From positions 4,526,001 to 4,590,000 of the forward strand of contig JAULSU010000003.1 of NCBI GenBank assembly GCA_030512335.1: a stretch of DNA of 64,000 bases. Reading direction: 5' to 3'. The stretch is from Immersiella caudata (taxonomy: Eukaryota; Ascomycota; Sordariomycetes; Sordariales; Lasiosphaeriaceae). The position numbers and the translations under genes are program-made. The notes under the pieces are model-generated. The model searched no databases, was not told the DNA's origin, and saw only the letters and a program-made list of their open reading frames with translations. Numbering within the stretch: the first letter of the stretch is position 1; every line of letters begins with the position of its first letter. Of this stretch, positions 24,036 to 34,790 are shown piece after piece.

Positions 24036-25113
24036 CTAACCCCCAAAAAGGCCAGTAAAGAAGTTTTTCAATCTAAACTGTTCATGTGTCAAGAGGGTCA
24101 GCACCCACAGTTCAACAAGTGAGAATGAGGGGAACGAGGGGCAATCGGACCACGACAAGAAAATTGCTCACAGATAAGGAATTCAGCCTCTTCAGTCGAA
24201 CCTGATGGATGTCAAGCCTTTCTTCCAACATGGCTTTCTTGTCTCTCCACTCGCTCCAAGCTTCCCACTCCTCTTTCCGTTCCTTTCTCTCCCTCTTCGA
24301 TAGTCGTTCGGGGCGATTCAGTTCGTGTTCCTTCAGCAGGCTCTTGGACAGCTTGATGTCCTTCAGGAGCTGCTGCTTCACCGTGCGACCAGCCGTCGTC
24401 TCGATAACGTTGGGGTTTCCAGTCAGCTCGGTCTGGAGGAGAGGCTCAAGCTTTCCACACCTCTGAGATATGTGGACAATTTCCTGGATAATCCTGTGCG
24501 CCGAATCCCGGTTGTTGTAATGCTCCCTGATCTGGGCCCCCTGGTTGACGAGGTCGGACCACAGATCTCTCCTCCGCTCCTCTTGCCGTTCCATGATGTC
24601 GCCGCTCGGGTTAAGTTGCTCCCACATGGTGGTGGCGATGATGATTCGGTTGTACGCCTTCTCTCCGAGAATTGTTTGCAAGAGTTTTGTGCGCCTTCGC
24701 TCCGTGCCACCGACTCGATGCACTGTGATGGGATGGAGGAGGATCAATCCGTCCAGCCGATGCCTTTTCAAATACCCTCTCTGCGACATCCACTTCGCGA
24801 TCCCTTCGAGAATCTCAACGTCGGACCGATTGTCATCGTCGAAGCCAGGTGTGTCGATTAGGATGATTTTGCGGCCGTCTGGCATTCGGAAAGGAACGGC
24901 CTTGGGTTCTTGTGTGCCTGTAAACACACGCCGAGTTAGATTCGGATGCGGGGTGCGCTTGACGCTGGCTTACCTACAGGGATAAATGCTGTGTCCGACC
25001 ACCAAGCTCTGGTCTCCAGATGCGATCTTCACGAATGTCGTTTTTCCGGCTCCAGTCAAGCCCAACAAAGCGATGAGGATGTCGCCGTCAGCTACCCCTT
25101 CGGAATCCGCCAT
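24036..25113 (-). CDS. AIG1/GIMAP-like GTPase, member A1 of a divergent pair
   Basis: Exons 25113-24978, 24917-24172, 24077-24036 (307 residues). G1 is GLTGAGKTT at 18-26; a Cys-containing loop VGHSIYPCTQEPK follows; G3 is IDTPGFDDD; a G4-like TTMWE replaces the classical (N/T)KxD. The C-terminal third is a highly charged helical region (KERKEEWEAWSEWRDKKAMLEER), probably coiled coil. The last 14-codon exon gives a hydrophobic, aromatic tail (FRLKNFFTGLFGG) that could touch membranes. Donor GTAGGT was chosen over the adjacent GTAAGC because only it keeps phase and restores PC|TQEP, as in the paralogue at 61905. The gene lies head-to-head with 25718, 604 bp between ATGs. Such GTPases in animals and plants act in immunity and at membranes; the role in fungi is not established. 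Confidence 0.87.
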
Positions 25114-25717
25114 TCTGTTCTTCTGCTTTTGCGTTGTCCAACCAACCGTAAATTCTGAGTATTATGGGGCAAAGGGACAAGGTGCAAGCAGGGTCTGGTG
25201 GGGAGGAGCGAGGAAAATTCAAGGACGGGAAAGCACGCAAAAAGCGCACTCGCGCGCACTTTCCCGGTTGGGTGTTTTGTCCAATTGGGCTCAGTTGGTC
25301 ATTTTCCCCTCCCCAGCCTCAAACCAGTCACCAAGAAGCTGCGTTGGACCAGTGAGCGCCCTTTGGGCAGCGCTGGGTCGCGCGCTGCCAACAGCCCTAC
25401 CAGTTTGACAGATGCGACCTCTACTTCCTGTCTGCGCAATGCATTGACATTGGGAGGAGACACGTCAAACGAAGAGCCAAGCCAATCAAGGCTTTCTTTG
25501 GGCGACAGCAAGCCCTGCGACACCAGAGACGACTCAGGTCAGGATCCCGTCAGCACCCAACCCCACCTTCGCGCCTAATGGAGGGAAGTCGGTCATCCTA
25601 CATATCTTCAAGTTGCTCAAACCAAAGGATCCCGTACCTCAGAGGAGAAAGGGACCTCCAACATCTGTACAACCCGTGCCTCCATATTTTTGCGTAACCT
25701 TCGTCGCAGTTTGCGCG
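25114..25717. promoter_or_regulatory. Bidirectional promoter between GTPases A1 and B1
   Basis: A 604-bp interval separates the two ATGs. It carries pyrimidine-rich stretches but no recognised binding site. The equivalent interval of the second pair (62942-63567) is 626 bp. Shared regulation of each pair is inferred from geometry only. Confidence 0.5.
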
Positions 25718-26776
25718 ATGGCGCCTTCGGATGTAGTCATCTTGCTGATTGGACTTCATGGGACCGGCAAGACCACCTTTGCTGGGGTAGCAACAAACAC
25801 GGATGTCAAGACTCATCAGGGCAAGGGTGGTGGCCCCTGTAAGTTACCCCTGTTTACTTGCTTTCCTTTACCACAAAGTATCTTACTCCACGCGCTGCTC
25901 TGCTCCCAGCAGACAGCCGGCGATTTGGATTGCTCCTTTCAATCAATTTGGCGAGTTTTCGCTAATATTTGCCATGGTAGGCACCGAGGAATGCGTGAGA
26001 TATACAGTTGCGTACAAGGAGAAACAAGTCACCATCATCGACACCCCCGGCCTAGCGGACAGGAACACTTCGGAGGAGAATATCGAGATTCTGCACAAGA
26101 TTGCCAAACAACTCCGGAGTCTCGGCCAAGAGCGCGTCAGTGGCGTCATCTACTTTCACAGCATTGAGGGTGTACGTCTCTCAGCCATCGACTTGGATAA
26201 CATCCGCATCCTAAAGAAAATATGCGGCGTGGACTTTTTTCCCCGTGTGGCATTCGTAACGACTCGCTGGGATCGCATCAAGCAGACCGAATGGAACGCA
26301 TTGCTTCAACCGCGCCACCAAGAACTCACGAAAGCGTGGAATGACATGATGCCAACGGGGCCGACTTTCAAGTTCCTCAACGACGACTCCAAGAGTCACG
26401 AGGAAGTGCTCGAATATTTCGCGGCACAGACCGGAGAGCCCAGCGATGCCATACCGCAGCTTCTCTTCGCTCAGGAGCTTGATCGATACAGATGGGAACA
26501 AAATCCAATCAAGGCAGTCAAAAGATCGACAGCAGGCAAAGAGATGGTGGCCCGGGGATCAAATGTGCGTAAAGGAATCTGCGCGTTTTTATAGGGTCTC
26601 CGTCAGATACGGTAGTAAATAACACTTTCTCACATGGCCAGGGATCTGTTGCGAGCTTCTCGAACCATATACCGGTGATCCCGGTGGTGGATAGAGTGAT
26701 GGAATTGTTGCTGGCTGCGCTACGAAACTTGGCGTACGGCGATAGTAGTCCAATGGATGGCGCCAGCATGAAGTAA
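25718..26776 (+). CDS. AIG1/GIMAP-like GTPase, member B1 of a divergent pair
   Basis: Exons 25718-25838, 25981-26564, 26642-26776 (279 residues). G1 is GLHGTGKTT at 12-20; a Gly/Lys loop and GGPC|TEEC follow; G3 is IIDTPGLAD; the G4-like motif is TTRWD. A middle helix (ILHKIAKQLRSL) and a VSGVIYFHSI strand match the family. The first intron (142 nt, phase 1) sits at the same place, just after the loop Cys, as in A1. The last exon adds a hydrophobic C-terminal helix (VDRVMELLLAALRNLAYG). Without that splice the frame would end at 26594; the spliced form was preferred because it has a GTGCGT donor and an open in-phase exon. B-type GTPases lack the long charged coiled coil of the A type, so the pair may be functionally asymmetric. 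Confidence 0.85.
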
Positions 26777-28047
26777 CGATTGAGCAGGAACCCGGGATAG
26801 GTACATGTTGGAGGATTCGGAGAAGCGGGAGTTGTATTGAAGGAAACGGGATTCTGTAGAGGAACTAATGCCGCTTCGTGTTGGCTCTAAAACGTCGGGG
26901 CCATTTGCAACGACTTGGAGGCGTCAAGGCATGGACGATCCACATCTCAAGTTGAAAGCAGGCCGGCGCTCAGCCAACACTATCAATCACCATGCGCGTT
27001 CTCCCATTTGACCCAAGAACCCTCCCGTAGAAGTAAAGCAGCCCTCGGTGTAGGTTGCATCGCCGAGCAAGAGGAGCAGGGTTTCACCTGCTGTACAAGT
27101 GCAGTCCATTGATCCCGCGCTAACTGGGACTATACGCTAAACCGGGAGAGGTGCTCGGGAGGAGGAAATGCAAGGTGCCATGCTAGAAAAGATTATGGAA
27201 CTCGGACCTAGAGGGGGCGGAGAAAGATCGGCACAGATCGGGGGGAGCGGGGTTCAATGCACATCGTACTTCGGATGGAACGCGACACATGGCAACTTGG
27301 CTCGATGACCCGGAAATTCGGAGATGTAAATTCTCTGTCTCATCTGGAGGCCGTTGATAAGCACCAACCCCTGAAAACCCTCTGGCAAAGACCCTGCTGG
27401 AACGGGAGCGGGACCAAGACCATGCAGTTACATCATCAAAGTGAGCTCATGCTTGACATACATTTTCGACAAGCGAAACTTTAATTATGCCTGCCCGTGT
27501 GCTCCGACATCTTTCTCCCCGCAAAAGCATCCCTTTTCTCGCCTTTGCCGTCTGGGATCGCCGAGTTCCATCGCCCTCTGCATAGGTATTCGCCGTCACC
27601 AGTAATCGAAGCGCCAACGCCGTTAGCAGTGGCGTGAGTTCCCAAACAGCGACGAGATTCGATCAAGGCTCAACATTTCTCATACACACCTCAGAACTTG
27701 GAGCTGTTTCTGTCCAAAATATTCTTCCCCTCTATCAATCCGGGTGTGCAGGCTGAGGCCAGGCGCCAGAAGCTGACGACTTCGCTAGCTATCATGTCTT
27801 TTCATCTTCTTCGGGGACGGCGCTAAAACGCTGAAAGCAGAAAACAGACCACCTACCTTCACTTCTGAAACAACTTTTGCGCGTAACCATCACCACTCTC
27901 ACTCTGGAGATGCGATTCGCCTTCCACCTTTCTTTTTTTCTTCGTGGCTCTCGGAGCCCCTCCTTCGAACCAGACCGGCCCGGAAGCGCACGAACGGCCC
28001 GGTGAAGTGAAAAATCTGCACGGCTTCGCGGCCTTTTCGACATCAAG
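26777..28047. other. Intergenic region
   Basis: About 1.3 kb without a supported gene. A 61-codon - strand frame (27481-27666) has no start context, family likeness or confirmed neighbouring exon and was left out. Confidence 0.4.
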
Positions 28048-29456
28048 ATGGCCGGGGCGCTGGTTCCTCCGTGGTATCAACAAATCGCGCCTAGCCAGAC
28101 TGAGGTTCTCTTCGTCACCTTTCTCTGGGGTTTCACCATGGCCTTTGCAATCTTCGCCTTCGTTAAGGCCTCTCATCAAACCCATCGTTCGTGGGTGCGG
28201 CGACGTCGTTGGAATGCCTACATTGTCATGGTTTGGATGGTATGGCTATGTGACATTGCCATTGCCATCACATATTGGATTTACATCAGGGGCTGGATCG
28301 AGCCAAGGTCTGTTGTCCCCCAAATCGCTCCAGAGCATCACACCCTGACCCATCTTCTAGCTTCTACTACTTTTTCGGTATATGTGAGCTATCAATCTGC
28401 CACATGTAGCCTTTTCCGTGGTTTTTTTTCTTGCTGACGCTCTGAAAGTGGTGGTGTGGACGATACAGGTTCGTTCCCCGACGTTTTCTCAAGATGGTGC
28501 TTGTCTGACATTGACCCATCTAGATGCAATGCTTGACCCAGATCATGACGAACCGGATATCCCTGGTCCTCTACGACCCCGCCAAAGCCCGAAGACTGAG
28601 GGTGGCCGTCGCTCTGGCCATCGGAGTTATTAATGTCAGCGTCTTCATCGTGTGGATTCCTGCACGACTGCAAATAAGCCACGAGTGGATGGTTATCAAC
28701 AACATCTGGGACAGAATCGAGAAGGTCCTGTTCCTGTTCATCGATCTCTTCCTGAATGCCTACTTCATGTGGCTTGTCAAGATTACGCTGATTGCCAACG
28801 GCCTGACCCAATACAGGGTTGTCTACCGCTGCAACCTCATCATGGTTTGCTTCTCCATCTCGACTGACGTACGCGTTCCCATGCCTCCGGTCACTCCAAC
28901 GCTGACATGTTCGCAGATTGCCATCATATGCAGCATGGTAGCTCCAGTCGACACGGTGTACGTTCTTTTCCTCCCTCAGTCTCTGGCTTCCGATGCTGAC
29001 CTTTTTTCCTCTCCTAGTTATATCGAAGCGCATGCAGTGGCCTACATGGTAAAGCTGTACATCGAGATGAACCTGGCTGAGTTGCTGGGCAAGGTCGTCA
29101 AGCGATCTAATCAGCAACGAAACTCGTGCAAAGCTGCCGATGGATGGCAACCTGGTCCCTCCGACAGTCTCTTCAACAGGGAGTGGCGCAACACGGGCAA
29201 AAAGGTACTTCGGCCAACCGGGGGACAGATGCATTCTCTCGACACCGAAAAGTGGAAGAAGGGTAAAGAGGTGGACTTTGGCGAACTTGGAGAAAAGGGG
29301 CTAGACGAGGATCTCTCTGTCGGAAACGAACTTTCCATTCCGTGCCAGGCGCACTATGAAAGAGAGAACGTCGAGGCTTACGTGGATCCTAACTTGCAGC
29401 GTTTGACATATGTGTGTACCAACCAGAGCAGGCAGAGCGATGCTGTTACGGTTTGA
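28048..29456 (+). CDS. Fungal multi-TM integral membrane protein (about seven helices)
   Basis: Six exons: 28048-28307, 28361-28383, 28449-28468, 28524-28868, 28917-28957, 29018-29456 (375 residues). The two tiny exons (23 and 20 nt) are supported by a GTGAGC donor, a GCTGAC branch site and a continuous family-like sequence across them (SFYYFFGILVVWTIQMQCLTQI...NRISLV). Hydrophobic helices: VLFVTFLWGFTMAFAIFAF, AYIVMVWMVWLCDIAIAI, the FYYFF helix, VAVALAIGVINVSVFIVWI, the FLFIDLFLNAYFMWLVKI region and others. The C-terminal ~130 residues are hydrophilic, with charged repeats. Proteins of this type are widespread in Sordariomycetes with no assigned role; the 7-helix plan invites comparison with fungal GPCR-like proteins, but no receptor motif was recognised. 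Confidence 0.8.
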
Positions 29457-30232
29457 TGGGTGGTGCATTTACAACAGCCCTACCAGCAGAGGGGCCTCGG
29501 CAATTTGAACACTTTACACCCTTCTTTGACACATTACGGCCTCGCAGTGACCATCGTATTCGTGTGAGATGCACAGCTAGGTAGCAGCGAACTGATGAAG
29601 GCGCGAATGAACTCATGTCTCCTATGAAGTCAAATTGGACGATGGAGTCGTGAGTGTCCCTCGCTCTCCAATTTAATTTGCATCCTAACTGCCCGCTGCA
29701 AACTAAGCCTCGGCTGGCTTGGCCAGTTTCCGCACAGGATCTGGTATTACATACCTGTGTAAATAGACAAAATGATATTTTTCTCACGCTCACACCTTGT
29801 CACGGACGAAGACTGAAATAGCTTTGCTAGATTTTTTCCCATAGGTATCCAGACTCTCGCAATGCAAGGCCCACAGAACATACTTCATACCTACCGGTAT
29901 TATCCCAGTGGATGTCATGCTTCTTCAGGTTCAAAGATAATACTACTTGGTGTTTCGGCCACTGAGAGAAGAATGGCTTCTGCTTGACAGGAGCGCCTTA
30001 GGTCAGGGGCCCAGGCGTCAGCACTAGTAGTCATCAGCTCAGGGGCACGCCAATGGGGTCTTGGCATCGATGTGGGGACTCTGACGAGGACGGAAGGATC
30101 CGCGAAAGGATACGCGTAAGGATCGTGTCAAATCTGACAAAGACCCGAATGATCAATTTTCAACAACCCGACTTCTTTTCTCCCATTCAATACATAACAA
30201 CTCGAAAATCGGAAATAAAAAACACAATCAAA
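29457..30232. other. Intergenic region
   Basis: No supported coding feature. It includes the promoter of the sulfotransferase-family gene. The frame of that gene stays open upstream to 30053, but the added residues look like translated untranslated region. Confidence 0.45.
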
Positions 30233-31075
30233 ATGGCCAAAACAGCCGCCGACCAGCCTAAGCGCGAAATGCGCGTCCTCTGCCTCGGCCTCTTCCGCAC
30301 CGGAACCTACAGCATGGCGCAGGCCCTCACAACTCTAGGATTCAAGAACGTCTACCACGGCCTAAACTCCCTCGGCAACAACGCCGACTGGGCCGTCCTG
30401 GACAACGCAGCCGACGCGACTTTCCCGACCCTCCCAACCTACCGCGGACCCGGAAAGCCATTCACCCGCGACGAATGGGATCAAATCTGGGGCTCCTGCG
30501 AAGCCGTCACCGACGTCGCCAGCATCTACGGCGCGACGTTGGCGAGAGCATACCCCGACGCCCAGGTCGTTCTCATCGAGCGAGATTACGAAAAGTGGAG
30601 CAAATCCGTTAACACGGTGTTGACATCGCTTTGGGGACCAGTCCCCAACTTTTTCGTCGGCGTCGTCGAGCCGCTGCTGGGATCTTCGACGGGTCTTACG
30701 AACCGGAAGATGCTGTTGGGGTGGGCGGGGGTTAAGGATGAGAAGGAGCTGCGGGCGAATTTGCGGAGCGCGTGGGAGCGGCATCATGAGGAGATTCGCG
30801 CTGAGTGTGAAAAGACGCCGGGCCGGCTGCTGAATTACAGGCTTGGCGATGGGTGGGAGCCGCTGTGTGAGTTTCTGGGGTGTGACGTCCCGAGGGATGA
30901 GGAGGGGAAGCCGTTGCCTTTTCCGCATGCCAATGAGGCAGCTGCGCTGCGCAGGAAGATAATGGACCAGCAGGTGATTATGTTGAAGAACTTGGCGGCC
31001 AAGGCAGCCCCGTGGGTTGCTGTTTCGGCGGTGGCGGGGGCAAGTTGGTGGTGGGCAATGCACAAAGGATTTTAA
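30233..31075 (+). CDS. Sulfotransferase-family protein (fungal P-loop type) with C-terminal anchor
   Basis: A single exon; the start was set at 30233 (AAAATGGCC) rather than 30053 because the upstream 60 codons show no conservation-like features. The product is 280 residues. The N-terminal VLCLGLFRTGTYSMAQAL is the PAPS-phosphate-binding loop of the sulfotransferase family often annotated from fungi and Schistosoma-like enzymes. GFKNVYHG, TDVASIYGATLARAYPDAQVVLIERDYEKWSKSVN and the FLG.D.P...PFPHAN ending are the usual marks. The C-terminus AAPWVAVSAVAGASWWWAM looks like a tail anchor. The substrate cannot be inferred. Many fungal members have unproven activity. Confidence 0.85.
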   Translation: MAKTAADQPKREMRVLCLGLFRTGTYSMAQALTTLGFKNVYHGLNSLGNNADWAVLDNAADATFPTLPTYRGPGKPFTRDEWDQIWGSCEAVTDVASIYGATLARAYPDAQVVLIERDYEKWSKSVNTVLTSLWGPVPNFFVGVVEPLLGSSTGLTNRKMLLGWAGVKDEKELRANLRSAWERHHEEIRAECEKTPGRLLNYRLGDGWEPLCEFLGCDVPRDEEGKPLPFPHANEAAALRRKIMDQQVIMLKNLAAKAAPWVAVSAVAGASWWWAMHKGF

Positions 31076-31226
31076 CGGTGATGCTTGTGTGCCATGTTGA
31101 GCGGGAATGGCGATATGCTACCTGGATATTCGAACATGACTTGAAGATTTAGAGAAAGTTTCGTCGAGCTACTTACCATCCTTACAACGCAATTCCTTTC
31201 CTCCCCAAAGTCTCTAATAATGCTTT

Positions 31227-32593
31227 CTACTCACCATATCTCTCAATCCTCTCAGCCATTTCCACAAATCCCTTGCTCCTAGCCCTCTGAGCCGGCGTAC
31301 GATCCGGGCCCGGACCCGCCAGTGCATCCTTCTCAGCTCCATAACGCAACAGCAAATCCACCAGCTCCCCATCCCCCCTCTCGGCAGCAAGATGCAGCAC
31401 TGTATCGTTTTGCCACGTTTGCTCCGGTCCCATACGCGCCTCCCATACCGGGTAGCGATCATCCACATAACATCCCCCATCCAACAATATCTTCATCATG
31501 ACCAACCGATCAGGATTATTCACGCTCCAGCGTGCCACGGATTTCATCAAGAACCAGGAGCTACCCCACCGCATCCAGTTATTAGTCCCGTACGGGCTCC
31601 AGTCGTGCCGCCCCTCCGAGATTTTGGACAAGGGGAAATGGTACAGCAACATCTCGGCTGTTTGCAGGTCACAGCCCACGGAGTTGTCGGTAAACTCATC
31701 ACCCCATCCGTAGCCAGGGGCGAGGAAGAGCGAGATGGTGCCGGCGTCTAGCATGAAGTTTTTCTCGTGTAGTGCTTCGCAAAGGGCCTTCACTTCGGGA
31801 GAAGATCGCATATGGTGGTCTTCACGAGTCCACATGGAGAAGAGCGCGTTGAGCCCGGCGCGGAGCCCGAAGAGTTCTGGATCGTAGGGGACGGGGTGAT
31901 TCACCCAACCATTATGGATCAGGGCGGTCCACATTTGGATCTCGACAAGGCGGTTGGATGGCGTGGAGGGGGAGTGTTGGAAGCTGGTGTCGCTGGGGAC
32001 GATGCGGCTGTATTGGATCATGAACCTGGGAAACTTGTCAAAAGTTGAGCTTTGGTGGGTGGCTGGCAGGAGGTTGCGAGGTGTTGGACGACCTTGACGT
32101 GACGGCGCGCGTAGGCGATGAGGGTTAGGATGTCGGCCCATTCAGAGGGTAGTGTTTCCAAGGGCGCATCGGCGGCGATGGACTCTTCGACAACGTCTTG
32201 GACGGATCCGGAGCGGTATGTCGTGAGGCATAGCCGCTTGAGCTTCGCCGAGTCTGCGGCGTCAAGTCGCGCAAAATCATTATTTTGCATCCATATTCTG
32301 ATGCATCCGGCAATCATGTCGTGGTCGAGATAATCTTGCTCTCTGGTCTCCCAGCTATCGGACTCGTGCAAAACAGTCCCGATCTCAAGGTGGCCGATCA
32401 AGCGATCAAAGTACTCCTCTAGGCTGATTTCCTCGAGGAAAAATTGAGCCGAAGTTCTGATGATGCATGGCTCCGGTCGCACGAGTTCCTGAAAGATAAG
32501 GGGGTCACCGTAGACTTCGGCGATGGGGAGTTCTTGGTCCTCTTCTAGTCGCCATCTTCTACGGTACGCCTCGGGATCCCGCATCCGATGCAT
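31227..32593 (-). CDS. Ankyrin-repeat protein, two exons
   Basis: Exons 32593-32093 and 32033-31227 (435 residues). The junction RHVK|FPRFMIQYS uses donor GTCGTC and acceptor GACAAG, keeping phase 0. The N-terminal half is helical, without a named domain, with repeats of the type DVVEESIAADAPLETLPSEWADILTLIAYAR. The C-terminal part has clear ankyrin units: MMKILLDGGCYVD and TVLHLAAERGDGELVDLLLRYGAEKDAL. An upstream in-frame ATG at 32671 would add 26 residues; 32593 was preferred since it begins the acidic/Arg-rich conserved-looking part. Cytosolic, function unknown. Confidence 0.75.
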
Positions 32594-33795
32594 CTTTGCG
32601 GGTGTGAGAGTCAGGTGGGAACTTGGGAAACAAAAGGAGACATGCACAGATTTAGGAGCAAGTTGTCCCAAGTTTGGCAGCGTTTTATAGAAGTGTCCAG
32701 GCAGAGACCTGGGGGCACCTTCCAGGCTATATTGTCATGTCGCTGCCTCGTTGGCTTCACCGAGGCAGGAGCAATAAAGGAGTGCTTTTAGCCAGTGCGC
32801 AGAGTGTTTTCAGCACTGTCAAGCCATCTTTAGTTCGCAGCCCAGGTACAAAGACATCGTGTGCAAGCCAAGCCAGTTGGAATGGAAGACAGGTAGCGTA
32901 ATACGTGGATGAATTGACATGCAATCAAGTTCACGTAACGGTCTTGTCAAAGGCATTTTGTGCATCTGAATAGGGGGGCGGGTAACATGCTTTCGCACGG
33001 AGTAGGCGGCACCCCTGGGTACACTGCCCACACATACTCAGCTGTTTATGGCCCCTTCGTTGGATCGCATATGCGTAGCCACATCCTAAAACTCAAGTTC
33101 GCGTGCTTGGATGATGCCCACTTTGACAGCTGCATTGCCACTATGAATCGAAAGGAAGGAAAACAGTCTGGCAACTTTCGGAAGGTCAAATGCTTTGCTG
33201 TTGTTCACAGGCAGAAGGGTAGGTGCTGGTGGGATGTGTCACCCAATTGAAAACGCCTTGTCGCGATAGTTAGTTTGCATGGAAGATCTGCGTATTGTTG
33301 GTATTTTACTTGTCTTAGATGACGCACCAATCAATCTGTTTCCAGGCCTTACCTTGGCCCCTTTTGCCCCTATTACGTTTGTGGTATTCGTGCCTTACCA
33401 GAGGGCTGCGCTCTAGTATTGTTCTATTCCCCTCGGGTGAGGAAACCGGAATGGAGCTGTCTCGGCAGCGGTTTTGTAATGGCTAAAGTGGCAACGCGCT
33501 GGCACGACCAATAACCTGCACCGAAGAGGCCAATCCCCATTTTCATGTTGTCATAAACGGCAGGTCTGGTGGCATTGTGTCTAAGCGAACCGTCAACCGA
33601 GGCCTCGTTGAGGTTCCAGGAGAAATGAAAGTTACATCGCGCTGTAAGACCGGTCCAATATTGCAGCGAATTGCTATTTCTGGAGACATTGAGGCGATTT
33701 AAAGCTTCTCGTTCCCCGCAAAACTGAAACGTTTAATTCTACATCATTGTAACCACCCGCGAAACTCAAAAGGGGGTTCTTCCATCAACCCCATC
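32594..33795. other. Intergenic region
   Basis: About 1.2 kb upstream of both the ankyrin gene and the small secreted protein. Only isolated short frames. Nothing supported. Confidence 0.4.
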
Positions 33796-34098
33796 ATGCA
33801 GGCCAAATTCATCATCCTCGCCTTCCTCGCGGCCGTCGCCACCGCGGCAGAGCCCGCCGTCGAACCCGAGATTTTCGCCCGTGCTTGCACCTCGGGATGC
33901 AAATGCGTTAGAGGCCTGGCACAGGGGGTTTACTGTGGCAATTGTGTCGTCGGAGCTGGAACCTACGCCGTCAGCTCAGGGAGGGTCAAAACGAACGCCT
34001 ACGAGTGCAATCCCTCAGGCGGATGCTGTTCTTATGGGAGGGCAAGCGATTGTGGGACATCAAGGGCTAGGTGCAGGGAGGGATCGCCCGTTGTCTAA
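33796..34098 (+). CDS. Small secreted cysteine-rich protein (effector-like)
   Basis: A single exon of 100 residues. The signal peptide is MQAKFIILAFLAAVATAAEP. The mature chain of about 80 residues has ten Cys in the order CTSGCKC, YCGNC, ECN, GGCC, DCG, RCR, likely five disulphides. It is small, secreted and Cys-dense and has an isolated promoter, all features of effectors or antimicrobial proteins of plant-associated fungi; none of these proves a role. The pattern (a KCVRG.AQGVYCGNCVV core) differs from the knottin, CFEM and hydrophobin spacings I know. Confidence 0.85.
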   Translation: MQAKFIILAFLAAVATAAEPAVEPEIFARACTSGCKCVRGLAQGVYCGNCVVGAGTYAVSSGRVKTNAYECNPSGGCCSYGRASDCGTSRARCREGSPVV

Positions 34099-34426
34099 GT
34101 CGTAGACTGCCCGGGAAACGATAGCGAAGCAAGAGGGGGGAGGGGGGTTGGGGCCCGGGTTACCAGTGAAGCATGAAGTTTTGCATCGCCAAGGTCAGAC
34201 ACCGAAATCTAACAAATAAACACAAAATTTACGCCATCCTTTCAACGCAAACAAATGCCAATGCTTTGTGTCCCGCTTGTGTTGGCATTGTGAGATGTTG
34301 ATGTTTGTCAAATTCTCTTTCAGCGATATCAACGACATCGGAAAGCTCCGAGCCCCCTAAACTATTGTCTGGGTAGATGAAAGCCAATAACAACAAAGAC
34401 CTATCATAAATTCCAGCATTCAGGAA

Positions 34427-34790
34427 ATGTTTAAAACAGACGTTATTCGATCTCTGACTGTAAGTTTCTCACCATCACCAACACACAATCACTCCTACAA
34501 GCTGAGCAGTGCTTCCTTCGCCCTGTTATCTCCAGGGATCTAAAGGTAAAAACTGCGAGCGACAACTCAGCACTGGACCCATTTCTCTCCAAGAATCACC
34601 CCAAAACGACACTGTGGCTCGAACTGCTGTCACTTACGAGTGGAGCTGCTGCGAGTGCAATCGCAACAACAATATGCGTCGTCACCCCTATCAATGCACA
34701 AACCCCCGCTGCCTCCACGAGCGGGTGGATCGACACAATCGCACCTGCGGTGCGTGCTATATTGTTGAGACTCGCCACTCTGGACGTTAA
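34427..34790 (+). CDS. Small Cys-cluster (zinc-ribbon-like) protein
   Basis: Exons 34427-34459 and 34536-34790 (95 residues). A start was needed because the Cys-rich frame has no ATG of its own upstream; ATG 34427 with donor GTAAGT and acceptor TCCAG joins in phase 0 and gives MFKTDVIRSLT|GSKGKN. The C-terminal ~45 residues contain WSCCEC, QCTNPRC and TCGAC separated by His/Arg-rich loops, a plan like the short fungal proteins with W-x-C-C-x-C followed by further Cys pairs, probably binding zinc. No signal peptide. Function unknown; could be a nucleic-acid or protein-binding module. Confidence 0.65.

Noticed and set aside
24970..24977. GTAAGC donor for the first intron of GTPase A1
   Set aside because: Better consensus but wrong phase; the GTAGGT donor four bases upstream restores the conserved PC|TQ join.
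27481..27666. Small - strand frame of 61 codons
   Set aside because: No convincing start, splice partner or family; could be noise.
28378..28409. 32-nt intron with GTATAT donor in the multi-TM gene
   Set aside because: Too short for these fungi; the 65-nt GTGAGC intron with a CTGAC branch site gives the family-like sequence.
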